A stretch of DNA of 30,561 nt from Clostridiales bacterium. Its GTDB lineage: Bacteria; Bacillota; Clostridia; Monoglobales; Monoglobaceae. This document shows, one piece after another, positions 8,223 through 16,494 of this stretch. The stretch's first letter is position 1. Each line of letters begins with the position of its first letter. The stretch lies in NCBI GenBank assembly GCA_016303265.1, contig JAEDLZ010000008.1:1-30561 (forward strand). Reading direction: 5' to 3'. The notes under the pieces were generated by a model. That model was not told the DNA's origin. It saw only the letters and a list, made by a program, of their open reading frames with translations, and ran no database searches. Both the position numbers and the translations under genes were made by a program.

Positions 8223-8255
8223 TAAACAACGGCGGCAGAGCAGACCCGCCGCCGT
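8223..8255 (-). terminator. Stem-loop after glgA (possible terminator or processing site)
   Basis: Arms ACGGCGGC (8229-8236) and GCCGCCGT (8248-8255) pair perfectly around an 11-nt loop, 26 nt past the glgA stop. On the minus strand it is followed by TGTTTACTGC, a poor U tract, so termination may be partial. Confidence 0.45.
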
Positions 8256-8280
8256 CGGTTTTCAATTTCATCCGCCCGTT

Positions 8281-9705
8281 TTACAGGCTTTCGTAAAGCT
8301 CAATATATTTTTTCGCTGATTCACCCCAGGAGAAATCCTCTTTCATAGCATGGCGGACGAGCTTTGACCAAATATCCTTCTTAGAGAAGAAGTCAACCGC
8401 GCGACGGATTGTAAACATCATGTCGTGGGGATTGTAGGGCGCAAAGCTAAAGCCGTTGCCCTCTCCTGTGTATTCGTTAAAGGATCTGATTGTGTCCTTA
8501 AGACCGCCCGTTTCGCGGACAACAGGGATAGCGCCGTAGGAAAGGGCAATAAGCTGTCCCAGTCCGCAGGGCTCAAACATAGACGGCATAAGGAATAAAT
8601 CACACGCAGCATAGATTTTATGCGCCATTTCGTTTGAGAAGGTAATGTTTGCCGACAGCTTAGAGGGGTTGCACCACGCATGATGCCGGAACATATTCTC
8701 ATATTTTTCCTCGCCTGTGCCGAGAACAACAAATTGGATGTCCATGCTCATAAGCTCATCCATTGCGTAGGCGATAAGGTCAAGACCTTTCTGGTCAACC
8801 AGCCTTGAAACAAGCCCTATCATAACCTTTTCTCCGTCAACGGGAAGCCCAAGCTGCTCCTGAAGAGCCATCTTATTTTTCTTCTTTCCGCTTGAGAAGT
8901 TATTAAGATTGTATTTTTCAAAAATCAAATCATCATGGCGGGGATTATATTCGTTATAATCAATACCGTTGAGTATGCCTCGCAGGGAGTTTGATCTTGC
9001 AAAGAGCAAACCGTTGAGCCGTTCTCCGCCTTCGGGGGTTTTGATTTCCTCGGCGTAGGTGGGGCTGACCGTGGTAACGGTATTGGCATAAACAATTCCT
9101 GCCTTGAGCAGATTGGCGCAACCGTGAAACTCCAACTTGTCACTGGTAAAATAACCCATATGAAGCGAATAAAAATCAGAAACTGCGGGAATGCCGTAAA
9201 GCCCCTGATATTTAAGATTATGGATAGTAAACACGGTTTTTATATCGCGGTAAAATTCATCCCGTTTATAGTATGCGTCCAAAATTACCGGAATCATACC
9301 CGTCTGCCAGTCATGGCAGTGAACAATGTCGGGCTTAAAGTCAAGCGGCTTTAGAATTTCCATTGCCGCCTTATCGAAAAAGGCGAAACGCTCAAGGTCA
9401 TTCCATTTATAAAGATACGGGTCGCCGAAATAGTATTCGTTATCAACAAAATAATATGTGACGCCGTCCTTAATAATCTCAAAAACGCCGCAGTATTTAT
9501 TTCTCCAGCCCAGAGGGACATAAATGAAGAATTTATAGCACATCTGTTTAAGGTATTCGTCTTTGATGCAGCCGTATTTGGGCATAACAACCGCAACCTC
9601 ATTTCCCGCTGCGGCGAGAGCCTGAGGCAGAGCGCCCAAAACATCACCCAAGCCGCCTGTTTTTGCGTAGGGCGCAACCTCTGAGGACACCATCAATATT
9701 TTCAT
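8281..9705 (-). CDS. glgA: Glycogen synthase (ADP-glucose dependent, GT5)
   Basis: 474 aa from the ATG at 9705. The longer frame to 9744 adds 13 residues that do not fit the family, whereas MKILMVSSEVAPYAKTGGLG is the standard N-terminus; an AGGTGG-type site lies upstream. KTGGL at residues 15-19 binds ADP-glucose. Further family marks are FTIHNLKYQG, TVSPTYAEEI, the GLVSRLVDQKGLDL start of the second Rossmann domain, and MPSMFEPCGLGQLIAL with the conserved glutamate near the end. The enzyme extends alpha-1,4-glucan chains from ADP-glucose. The gene lies 66 nt after glgD and receives its substrate from the GlgC/GlgD pair. Confidence 0.97.
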   Translation of the reverse strand: MKILMVSSEVAPYAKTGGLGDVLGALPQALAAAGNEVAVVMPKYGCIKDEYLKQMCYKFFIYVPLGWRNKYCGVFEIIKDGVTYYFVDNEYYFGDPYLYKWNDLERFAFFDKAAMEILKPLDFKPDIVHCHDWQTGMIPVILDAYYKRDEFYRDIKTVFTIHNLKYQGLYGIPAVSDFYSLHMGYFTSDKLEFHGCANLLKAGIVYANTVTTVSPTYAEEIKTPEGGERLNGLLFARSNSLRGILNGIDYNEYNPRHDDLIFEKYNLNNFSSGKKKNKMALQEQLGLPVDGEKVMIGLVSRLVDQKGLDLIAYAMDELMSMDIQFVVLGTGEEKYENMFRHHAWCNPSKLSANITFSNEMAHKIYAACDLFLMPSMFEPCGLGQLIALSYGAIPVVRETGGLKDTIRSFNEYTGEGNGFSFAPYNPHDMMFTIRRAVDFFSKKDIWSKLVRHAMKEDFSWGESAKKYIELYESL

Positions 9706-9771
9706 AGCAGCAAACCCACCTTTCGTTATACGCATTCCGGGCATCTGTATGCCGGAGAAATTTAAAAAGCA

Positions 9772-10896
9772 TTAAACGATAACACGCTTGCCTATAACAA
9801 CAGGATATGTTTCCTGCCCTACAAGCTTTTTGCCTTTTTTCAAAACAACCTCTTTATCGAAAATTGCGTTTTCAACCAGGCAATTTTCGAGAATCTGAGA
9901 ATTTTGCATGATTATAGCATTTTCAACAGTTGCACCCGCCCCAACGGTCACACCGCGGAAGATGATGCTGTTTTTGACCGTTCCTTCAATCGTGCAGCCG
10001 TCGGCTATAAATGAGTTGGAAACGAAAGCATTTCTGCCGTATCTGGTGGGAACCATGTCCTTAACCTTTGTGTAAATTCTGTTATCGTCAATCGTCCCGA
10101 AAAGCTCGTCGCGGACATCCTTTTGAAGAAGGTCAAGATTGAACTCGAAATAAGCCTGAATGCTGTCGATTTTCTTTTTATATCCCTCAAACTTAAAGCC
10201 GTAAACCTTAAGCCGGGACAGATTGGCAAGAAGCACATCCTTGGAAATGCTGTGCCTGCCGTGCGCCACACAATCGCCGATAAGCTCCATAAGCAAATCC
10301 TTTTTAATGAGGAAGGTGTGCATATATGAGCAGGAGGATTTTTGAGTAGTGGGATAAATCTGCATATCCGTGACTTTGCCGTCCCGGCTGACATCCAGAA
10401 GAATGTGCCGCTTAAGCGCATCTGCCGGAAGCGTGTCAACCTCGGTATATATAACAGTTATGTCCGCATCCTTTTCCTTATGAAATTCCATAACATCGTC
10501 AAAGGTTATGTTGCATATTGTATTGCAGTCGCTGACAACGACATAGTCCTGTTTGGCGCGCTTAAGATACCCGAAAGCGTTGAAAACATAGCCTATGCCG
10601 CCCTGTTCGGTGTTTGCGTCCGCATCGTAATAGGGGAGAAGGAAAAGCCCGTTTTCCTTTCGGTCCATATCCCAGTCCTTGCCGGTACCGAGATGGTCGG
10701 TCAGGGACTGCGTCCTCGCAGTTGTTGTAATACCTATGTTTATTATACCCGAATTTACCATATTTGACAATATAAAATCAATAATTCTGTATCGTCCGCC
10801 AACCGGAACGGCTGCGAGGGAGCGTTTATTGGTCAAATCGCCCAAATTGGCTTCCGGATTTTCGGAAAAAATAAGTCCCATTATATTGTTTTGCAT
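9772..10896 (-). CDS. glgD: Glucose-1-phosphate adenylyltransferase, GlgD subunit
   Basis: 374 aa. The N-terminus (MGLIFSENPEANLGDLTN, then VPVGGRYRIIDFILSNMVN) keeps the nucleotidyltransferase fold but lacks the GGxGxRL loop seen in the neighbouring GlgC. This is the hallmark of the GlgD paralogue. The C-terminal third holds the left-handed beta-helix hexapeptide pattern (FIADGCTIEGTVKNSIIFRG). In Firmicutes, GlgD pairs with GlgC in a heterotetramer and changes its kinetics; on its own it is weakly active or inactive. The ATG at 10896 has AGGAGGG nine bases upstream, and the gene starts 18 nt after the glgC stop, which fits coexpression of the two subunits. Confidence 0.95.
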   Translation of the reverse strand: MQNNIMGLIFSENPEANLGDLTNKRSLAAVPVGGRYRIIDFILSNMVNSGIINIGITTTARTQSLTDHLGTGKDWDMDRKENGLFLLPYYDADANTEQGGIGYVFNAFGYLKRAKQDYVVVSDCNTICNITFDDVMEFHKEKDADITVIYTEVDTLPADALKRHILLDVSRDGKVTDMQIYPTTQKSSCSYMHTFLIKKDLLMELIGDCVAHGRHSISKDVLLANLSRLKVYGFKFEGYKKKIDSIQAYFEFNLDLLQKDVRDELFGTIDDNRIYTKVKDMVPTRYGRNAFVSNSFIADGCTIEGTVKNSIIFRGVTVGAGATVENAIIMQNSQILENCLVENAIFDKEVVLKKGKKLVGQETYPVVIGKRVIV

Positions 10897-10914
10897 AACC
10901 GTAATCCCTCCTTG

Positions 10915-12183
10915 TTAAGCCGTTTCGGATTTTTTTGCGGTCTTTGATTTAGGAATATCAACACTGTTCATAATATTCTTTGTAACCATCGAACCGGTTT
11001 TTATTTTGATTTTTTCGTCAATAACCACATTAGGACCGATAAGAGTTATACCGTCCGTACAGATTTTTTGATTGATAAAGACGTCACATGCGCCCTCTTC
11101 GGAAGTTCCGATTTTTGCACCTGATGAAATGTAGGTATTTGCACCGACGATGGATTTGCAAATAACGGCGTCCTTCCCGATATGAACGCCGCCAAAGATT
11201 ACGGAATCCCGTATAACGGCGCCTTCTTCAACGGTTACGCCCTCGGAAACGACGGAATGTTCTATGTTTCCGTAAATTTCACAGCCCTCGGTTATATAGC
11301 TGTTTGAAACCTTTGCGGATTCGGAAACATAGTGGGGCGGAAGAACCGGGTTTTTGCTGTATATTTTCCATGCACTGTCATAAAGCTCGAACTTGGGATT
11401 TTCGTCAAGCAGCTCCATATTTGCCTCCCAAAGGCTCTGAATGGTGCCCACATCCTTCCAGTATCCGTCAAACCGATAAGCGTGCATTTTAAGACCGTTC
11501 TTCAGCATTTGAGGGATAATATTTTTCCCGAAATCGTTGTCGGATTTTTCGTCGTTTTCATCGGCGATAAGATATTTTTTAAGGGGCGCCCAGCTGAAAA
11601 CATAAACGCCCATGGAAGCAAGATTGCTTTTGGGATTTTTGGGTTTTTCCTCAAAATCGACAATGTTCATATCTTCATCGGTATTCATTATGCCAAACCT
11701 TGACGCCTCCGCCCACGGAACTTCAATAACCGCTATGGTTGCGTCGGCGCGGGCTCTCTTGTGCGAATCAAGCATCGCGGCATAGTCCATTTTATAAATA
11801 TGGTCGCCGGAAAGAATAACAACATATTCGGGATTGAACTGGCTTATAAAGCCGATATTCTGATAAATGGCGTTTGCGGTGCCTTTGTACCATTCGCCCT
11901 TTTCCGCAGAAACATAGGGCGGAAGAACATAAACGCCGCCGCTTTTGCGGTCCAGTCCCCATGAGCGGCCGCTTCCTATATAAGTATTGAGTTCAAGGGG
12001 CTGATATTGGGTCAGAACGCCTACCGTATCAATGCCGGAGTGAGCACAGTTACTGAGCGGAAAATCTATAATTCTGTATTTTCCCCCGAACGGAACAGCA
12101 GGCTTTGCGATGTTTTTGGTCAATGCCCCCAGACGGCTGCCCTGTCCGCCTGCAAGTATCATCGCAACACACTCTTTGTTCAT
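10915..12183 (-). CDS. glgC: Glucose-1-phosphate adenylyltransferase, catalytic GlgC subunit
   Basis: 422 aa. It makes ADP-glucose from ATP and glucose-1-phosphate, the committed step of bacterial glycogen synthesis. The N-terminus has the full nucleotide loop (AMILAGGQGSRLGALTKNIA), KPAVPFGGKYRIIDFPLSNC and VILSGDHIYKMDY; later come FEEKP, MGVYVFSW and YWKDVGT. The C-terminal region (from about residue 285) is a left-handed beta helix with repeats such as SVVSEGVTVEEGAVIRDSVI. AGGAGGT lies upstream of the ATG. A short lysine-rich tail ends the protein. It sits between glgB (21 nt upstream) and glgD (18 nt downstream). Confidence 0.97.
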   Translation of the reverse strand: MNKECVAMILAGGQGSRLGALTKNIAKPAVPFGGKYRIIDFPLSNCAHSGIDTVGVLTQYQPLELNTYIGSGRSWGLDRKSGGVYVLPPYVSAEKGEWYKGTANAIYQNIGFISQFNPEYVVILSGDHIYKMDYAAMLDSHKRARADATIAVIEVPWAEASRFGIMNTDEDMNIVDFEEKPKNPKSNLASMGVYVFSWAPLKKYLIADENDEKSDNDFGKNIIPQMLKNGLKMHAYRFDGYWKDVGTIQSLWEANMELLDENPKFELYDSAWKIYSKNPVLPPHYVSESAKVSNSYITEGCEIYGNIEHSVVSEGVTVEEGAVIRDSVIFGGVHIGKDAVICKSIVGANTYISSGAKIGTSEEGACDVFINQKICTDGITLIGPNVVIDEKIKIKTGSMVTKNIMNSVDIPKSKTAKKSETA

Positions 12184-12204
12184 ATGATTACCTCCTAAGC
12201 TTGT

Positions 12205-14133
12205 TTAATTTCCCTTTTTGCGCCTTGCGGCCTTTTTCTTAAGGTACATGGAAGAAAGCTGCGGCAGGTCAACCTCGATATAATAATCAAAATCACCTGT
12301 TTTGCCCTTTTTAGCCTTGAATGTACCCTTTGCCTTGCCCTCGCCGCCGTATTTTTCGTCGTCGGAGGTGAAGATTATCTCATATTCGCCGCTTTGCCAA
12401 ACACCAACCTTGTATGCCTTGTGTTCCTGCGCGGCAAAATTAAGAACTGCAATAATTTTATCCCGGCCGCTGTGGCTTTTTCTTATAAAGCTGATGGTGC
12501 TGTGCTCGCTGTCGCCGGGGTTTATCCATTCAAATCCGTCCCAGTCGCTGTCGTTTTCGTAAAACGCCTTGTGGGAGGTGTAAAATTTATTCAAATCCCT
12601 TGTAAATTCAAGCATCTGCCTGTGCCGGTCATAGCCGAGAAGCAGCCAGTCAAGCCCCTCCGCAAAGCGCCACTCGATAAACTGAGCGAACTCGCCGCCC
12701 ATAAAGAGCAGCTTCTTGCCGGGATGGGCGTACATAAAGCTGTACAAAAGGCGCAGACTTGCAAATTTCTGGTCATAGTCGCCGTACATTTTGTCAATGA
12801 GCGACTTCTTGCCGTGAACAACCTCATCGTGGGAAAGGGGGAGAATATAATTCTCGGCATAGGCGTACATCATTGAAAATGTAAGCAGATTATGGTTTGA
12901 GCCTCTGAAATACGGGTCCATGGACATATATCTTAAAATATCGTTCATCCAGCCCATGTTCCATTTAAAATTAAAGCCCAAACCGCCTTCGTGAACGGGT
13001 TTTGTAACTCCGCCCCAGGCGGTTGATTCCTCCGCAATCATCATAACATTGGGGAATCTCTCAAAAACAACACGGTTAAGCTCCTGCAAAAACGCAATAG
13101 CCTCAAGATTTTCCTTGCCGCCGTATTTGTTGGGAAGCCAGTCGCCGCCGCGGTTATAATCGAGATAGAGCATACTGGAAACTGCGTCTACGCGCAGCCC
13201 GTCAAAATGAAATTCGTCAAGCCAGAACACGGCGTTTGAAATCAGGAAGGAATGGATTTCCGTTTTAGTCCAGTCAAAAACCAGGGTTCCCCATTCCTTA
13301 TGCTCGCCCCGCCTGCTGTCGGGGTGCTCGTAAAGACAAGTCCCGTCGAATCTGGCAAGCCCGTGAGCGTCTCTGGGGAAGTGGGCGGGAACCCAGTCCA
13401 TAATGACGGAAATTCCTGCCTTGTGACATTCGTCAATAAAATATTTTAAATCTGTGGGCTGCCCGTAACGGCTTGTTGCGCTGAAATACCCCGTCACCTG
13501 ATAACCCCAGGAACCATCATAGGGATATTCCGCAAGGGGCATAAGCTCAATATGCGTGTAGCCTTGCTTTTTAATGTATGGGATAAGCTCCTTTGCCATT
13601 TCGCGGTATGTGAGAAAACTGCCGTCCTCATGGGTTTTCCATGAGCCAAAGTGCATTTCGTAAATATTTATCCCCTTATCGTAGGGCGCGGTAACATTTC
13701 GCTTTGCCATCCAGGCCCCGTCGTTCCACGAATAGGACAGGTCCGCTGTGACCGAGGCGGTTGCCGGGCGCAATTCACTGCTGAACGCAACGGGGTCTGC
13801 CTTGTAAATAAGCTCGCCGCCGGGGGTTTCGATAAGATATTTGTAAACCTCTCCCTCTTCTATTCCCTCCGCAAAGGTTTCCCAAATTCCGTGCTTTTCG
13901 CGAAGAGTCATAGGATTGGCGGCTGCGTCCCAGCCGTTTTTGTTACAGACAAGCGACACGCTCTTTGCATTGGGCGCCCACACGGCGAAGCGGTAGCCGC
14001 TTTTATTCCCAACCTTTTCCTTATGCGCACCCAGCATCTTGTATATGTTGTAATGCTTCCCCCGGTTGAAAAGATACATAAGCGGTTCATCCGGAGGGGT
14101 AATTTTTTTTGATTGAAGAGTAGTTTTTTTCAT
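12205..14133 (-). CDS. glgB: 1,4-alpha-glucan branching enzyme (GH13)
   Basis: 642 aa from the ATG at 14133, which has AGGAGA seven bases upstream; the frame extends 27 codons further but without a ribosome binding site. An N-terminal carbohydrate-binding/isoamylase-like domain (MLGAHKE, GYRFAVWAPNAKSVSLVCN) precedes the catalytic barrel. Barrel motifs are VIMDWVPAHFPRDAHGL, DGLRVDAVSSMLYLDY (nucleophile Asp at about residue 316), MMIAEESTAWGG (acid/base Glu) and LPLSHDEVVHGKKS. The enzyme moves chain segments to alpha-1,6 positions in glycogen. A Lys/Arg-rich tail ends the protein. About 165 nt separate it from the glycosidase gene upstream, with a candidate promoter in that gap. Confidence 0.97.
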   Translation of the reverse strand: MKKTTLQSKKITPPDEPLMYLFNRGKHYNIYKMLGAHKEKVGNKSGYRFAVWAPNAKSVSLVCNKNGWDAAANPMTLREKHGIWETFAEGIEEGEVYKYLIETPGGELIYKADPVAFSSELRPATASVTADLSYSWNDGAWMAKRNVTAPYDKGINIYEMHFGSWKTHEDGSFLTYREMAKELIPYIKKQGYTHIELMPLAEYPYDGSWGYQVTGYFSATSRYGQPTDLKYFIDECHKAGISVIMDWVPAHFPRDAHGLARFDGTCLYEHPDSRRGEHKEWGTLVFDWTKTEIHSFLISNAVFWLDEFHFDGLRVDAVSSMLYLDYNRGGDWLPNKYGGKENLEAIAFLQELNRVVFERFPNVMMIAEESTAWGGVTKPVHEGGLGFNFKWNMGWMNDILRYMSMDPYFRGSNHNLLTFSMMYAYAENYILPLSHDEVVHGKKSLIDKMYGDYDQKFASLRLLYSFMYAHPGKKLLFMGGEFAQFIEWRFAEGLDWLLLGYDRHRQMLEFTRDLNKFYTSHKAFYENDSDWDGFEWINPGDSEHSTISFIRKSHSGRDKIIAVLNFAAQEHKAYKVGVWQSGEYEIIFTSDDEKYGGEGKAKGTFKAKKGKTGDFDYYIEVDLPQLSSMYLKKKAARRKKGN

Positions 14134-14218
14134 TTTTATTCTCCTGTCTGTTTGGTCATTATGCAGAAAATATATGGAAACACAGAGCAAAAATAGTGCA
14201 AAATTACTATTCAAGTAT

Positions 14219-14247
14219 AGTTTAACAGAAATTTTCGGTTTTGTCCA
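14219..14247 (-). promoter_or_regulatory. Candidate promoter for glgB-glgC-glgD-glgA
   Basis: Minus-strand -35 TGGACA (14242-14247) and -10 TAAACT (14219-14224), spacing 17. It lies in the AT-rich gap between the glycosidase stop and the glgB start, about 85 nt before glgB. Readthrough from the upstream gene is also possible. Confidence 0.4.
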
Positions 14248-14298
14248 TAAAATCTATATAAAATCTTAAACAAAATCAAGTAAGATATTTTGTTGTTT

Positions 14299-16176
14299 TT
14301 ACATAAAAATCCTTGATTCCATGGGCAAAATCGTAATTTTGCCATCCTTGCCGAGGAGTTTTTTTGCAGAGGGGGTCAGATTTTTGACTGTAATTTCTTT
14401 GGGCGTGTTTCCGCAGTTTACGGCAAAAATTCCTGCTCCGTCATGCGCTTTTTTTCCGAAAACATCCTTTCCGCCGGAAATTTCCCGCATATAAACGAAA
14501 ACACTGCCCTTTGCGTACAGCGGAACAAAAGAGCCGGTGCGCAGAAAGTCGTTTTTGTTGCGGAGGGCAATGAGTTTTTTATACCGGGCAAGAAGTTCGG
14601 GATTGATTTTCCGCCAGGAATAAGGCTTTCGGTTATAGGGGTCGGAAAGCCCTTCCATTCCGATTTCGTCGCCGTAATAAATGCAGGGAACGCCCACAAA
14701 GGTCATCTGCATAAACGCCATAAGCATAACCCTCTTTAAAGCTGTTGTTTCGGCAGAACCTTCAAGGGAAAAATCCCATTTTTCCTTATCCGTTGCATTT
14801 TCTTTTATATTTTCCCCGCCGAGAACGGTTTTAATGCGCATGGTATCGTGGGTCCCCGCAATATTCATAAGGCTGTATAAGACCTCTTGAGGGTAGTTTT
14901 CGCAGACAGACATCACCTTTGCGCAAAGGGACTCTGCGGTTATGCTTCCCATAAGAAAGTCAACCATGCCGTCCTTGAAGGGATAGTTCATAACGCTGTC
15001 AAGCTCATCGCCCAAAAGGTATTCCCGCATTTTGCCGTAGCTGATTTTGTTGGAGGCGTCTTCCCATACTTCCCCTATAACTAAGGCGTCGGGGGAAACG
15101 GATTTTACTTCGCGGCGAAGAATTTTGATAAATTCGTCGGGAAGCTCGTCGGCAACATCGAGCCGCCAACCGCTTGCGCCGCATCTGAGCCACTTTTTTA
15201 TTATAGCATCATTGTCCCTTAAAATGTAGTCTAAATATGTCGGCTCTGTTTCATTTACATTCGGAAGATTCGTGCAGCCCCACCAGCTATCGTAGCTTCC
15301 GTCCTCGCGGAATTGATACCATGCCCGGTACGGAGAGGCAATATCCCGCCATGCGCCGGAATTTTCGCCGTAGCTGCCGTATTTGTTAAAATATACGCTG
15401 TCGCTGCCCGTATGGCTGAAAACTCCGTCAAGGATAATGCGGATGCCGTATTTTCTGCCTTCGCTGCATAGCTTTTCAAAATCCTCCTGCGTTCCGAGCA
15501 TAGGGTCAATTTTGTCGTAAGACGCCGTATCGTATCTGTGGTTTGAATACGCCTCAAAAATCGGATTCAGATATATAACGCTTATGCCAAGCTCATTAAG
15601 ATACGGAAGCTTTTTAATAATTCCCTGAAGATTTCCGCCGTAAAAATCATTGCAGGCAGGCCCGTCTTCATACGGATGCTTTTGAAATGTAAAAGGCTCG
15701 TACCAATCCTCGTGGATAGTGTATTCGCTGCGCTTTTTCGGCAGTTTTTCGCCGCAGAAAAATCTGTCGGGGAAAATCTGATACATAATGGAATTTTTAA
15801 ACCAGTCAGGGGTTTTAAAACCCGTTTTGCAAACGGTTATCTGATATGAATTTCCGTCCGGGGCGGTGCGTATTTCCCCTTCGCCGCCGAGCCTTTCGCG
15901 GTTATTGAAGTAGTACGCCTTCTGACCGCCGCTTATTTCGATTATGAAATAATACCAAACAAGCTGAGGGGTTTCGGGCATTTTGACATCCGCCGTAAAA
16001 AAATCCCCTTTGCGATTCATGGGAATAAGCGTTTCTGTGTCATCAGACCACAGTCTGACTGCGGCTGAAACAGCCTCAATGGGCGCGCGAAGCGAAAGGG
16101 ATACGGTTTCGTTTGTGCAAACCGCTCCGAATGGACTGCGATACTTAAGATTTCTCGAATTGTGATAAATTTCCAT
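14299..16176 (-). CDS. GH13 alpha-glycosidase (cyclomaltodextrinase/neopullulanase type)
   Basis: 625 aa from the ATG at 16176 (MEIYHNSRNLKYRSPFGAV), with GAGGAA six bases upstream. An N-terminal beta-sandwich (about residues 1-120, CBM34-like, WYYFIIEISGGQKAYYFNN) precedes the GH13 barrel: IMYQIFPDRFF, VIYLNPIFEAYSNHRYDT, IILDGVFSHTG, GWRLDVADELP (nucleophile Asp at about 340), VIGEVWEDAS and AGTHDTMRIKTV. The insertion before DRFF and the N-domain fit the cyclomaltodextrinase/maltogenic amylase/neopullulanase group, which hydrolyses short or cyclic maltodextrins. There is no signal peptide, so it acts in the cytoplasm, probably on glycogen limit dextrins or imported maltodextrins. It is the first gene of the glycogen locus and has its own promoter. 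Confidence 0.92.
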   Translation of the reverse strand: MEIYHNSRNLKYRSPFGAVCTNETVSLSLRAPIEAVSAAVRLWSDDTETLIPMNRKGDFFTADVKMPETPQLVWYYFIIEISGGQKAYYFNNRERLGGEGEIRTAPDGNSYQITVCKTGFKTPDWFKNSIMYQIFPDRFFCGEKLPKKRSEYTIHEDWYEPFTFQKHPYEDGPACNDFYGGNLQGIIKKLPYLNELGISVIYLNPIFEAYSNHRYDTASYDKIDPMLGTQEDFEKLCSEGRKYGIRIILDGVFSHTGSDSVYFNKYGSYGENSGAWRDIASPYRAWYQFREDGSYDSWWGCTNLPNVNETEPTYLDYILRDNDAIIKKWLRCGASGWRLDVADELPDEFIKILRREVKSVSPDALVIGEVWEDASNKISYGKMREYLLGDELDSVMNYPFKDGMVDFLMGSITAESLCAKVMSVCENYPQEVLYSLMNIAGTHDTMRIKTVLGGENIKENATDKEKWDFSLEGSAETTALKRVMLMAFMQMTFVGVPCIYYGDEIGMEGLSDPYNRKPYSWRKINPELLARYKKLIALRNKNDFLRTGSFVPLYAKGSVFVYMREISGGKDVFGKKAHDGAGIFAVNCGNTPKEITVKNLTPSAKKLLGKDGKITILPMESRIFM

Positions 16177-16211
16177 TGCTGTTCCTCGAAATATAAATAG
16201 TATATTCTTTA

Positions 16212-16240
16212 ATTTTATCACAAATACCTGCTTTCGTCAA
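16212..16240 (-). promoter_or_regulatory. Promoter for the alpha-glycosidase gene
   Basis: Minus-strand -35 TTGACG (16235-16240) and -10 TAAAAT (16212-16217), spacing exactly 17. The start codon is 36 nt further down. It is divergent from the purB promoter, whose -35 begins 37 nt away. Confidence 0.7.
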
Positions 16241-16276
16241 ATCGGCGGACTTTGTTCGGTTTTTCGGAAAATGCCC

Positions 16277-16306
16277 TTGACAAATATGCCGCATAACTGG
16301 TATAAT
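16277..16306 (+). promoter_or_regulatory. purB promoter
   Basis: Consensus -35 TTGACA (16277-16282) and -10 TATAAT (16301-16306), spacing 18. Transcription would begin near 16312-16315, just ahead of the riboswitch aptamer. Confidence 0.85.
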
Positions 16307-16315
16307 ACAGATGAA

Positions 16316-16400
16316 AATGGAGAAGCTTTTTGTGACTGACGGATTTCGGCGGATTACCGCGGGGGAACAAAAAGAATAATGCAGCCGACCGTCTGGGCAG
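16316..16400 (+). ncRNA. ZTP riboswitch (pfl motif)
   Basis: The purB leader carries the conserved parts of the pfl/ZTP aptamer in order: GTGACTGACGG (16332-16342), a P2 stretch followed by ACCGCGGGGGAAC (near 16356-16368), an A/U-rich variable linker, and the hallmark 3' element CCGTCTGGGCA (16389-16399). The aptamer binds ZMP/ZTP, the purine intermediate AICAR ribotide and its triphosphate, which builds up when 10-formyl-THF is limiting. The 3' end of the aptamer runs into the 5' arm of an intrinsic terminator, so ligand binding should prevent termination and switch purB on. Class recognition is by motif; exact aptamer ends are approximate. Confidence 0.9.
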
Positions 16401-16431
16401 ACTTATCCAAAACGGGTATGTCTGTTTTTTT
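16398..16431 (+). terminator. Riboswitch-controlled intrinsic terminator ahead of purB
   Basis: Arms 16398-16408 and 16414-16424 pair over 11 positions with one mismatch and a 5-nt loop, followed by seven T (16425-16431). The left arm shares its first bases with the conserved aptamer 3' element, so the aptamer and the terminator compete. Confidence 0.85.
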
Positions 16432-16494
16432 ATTATAGTATGAAAGGGCGGATACGCCCCGATAAATAAAAATGGAAAGAAAAGGAGAACAATT

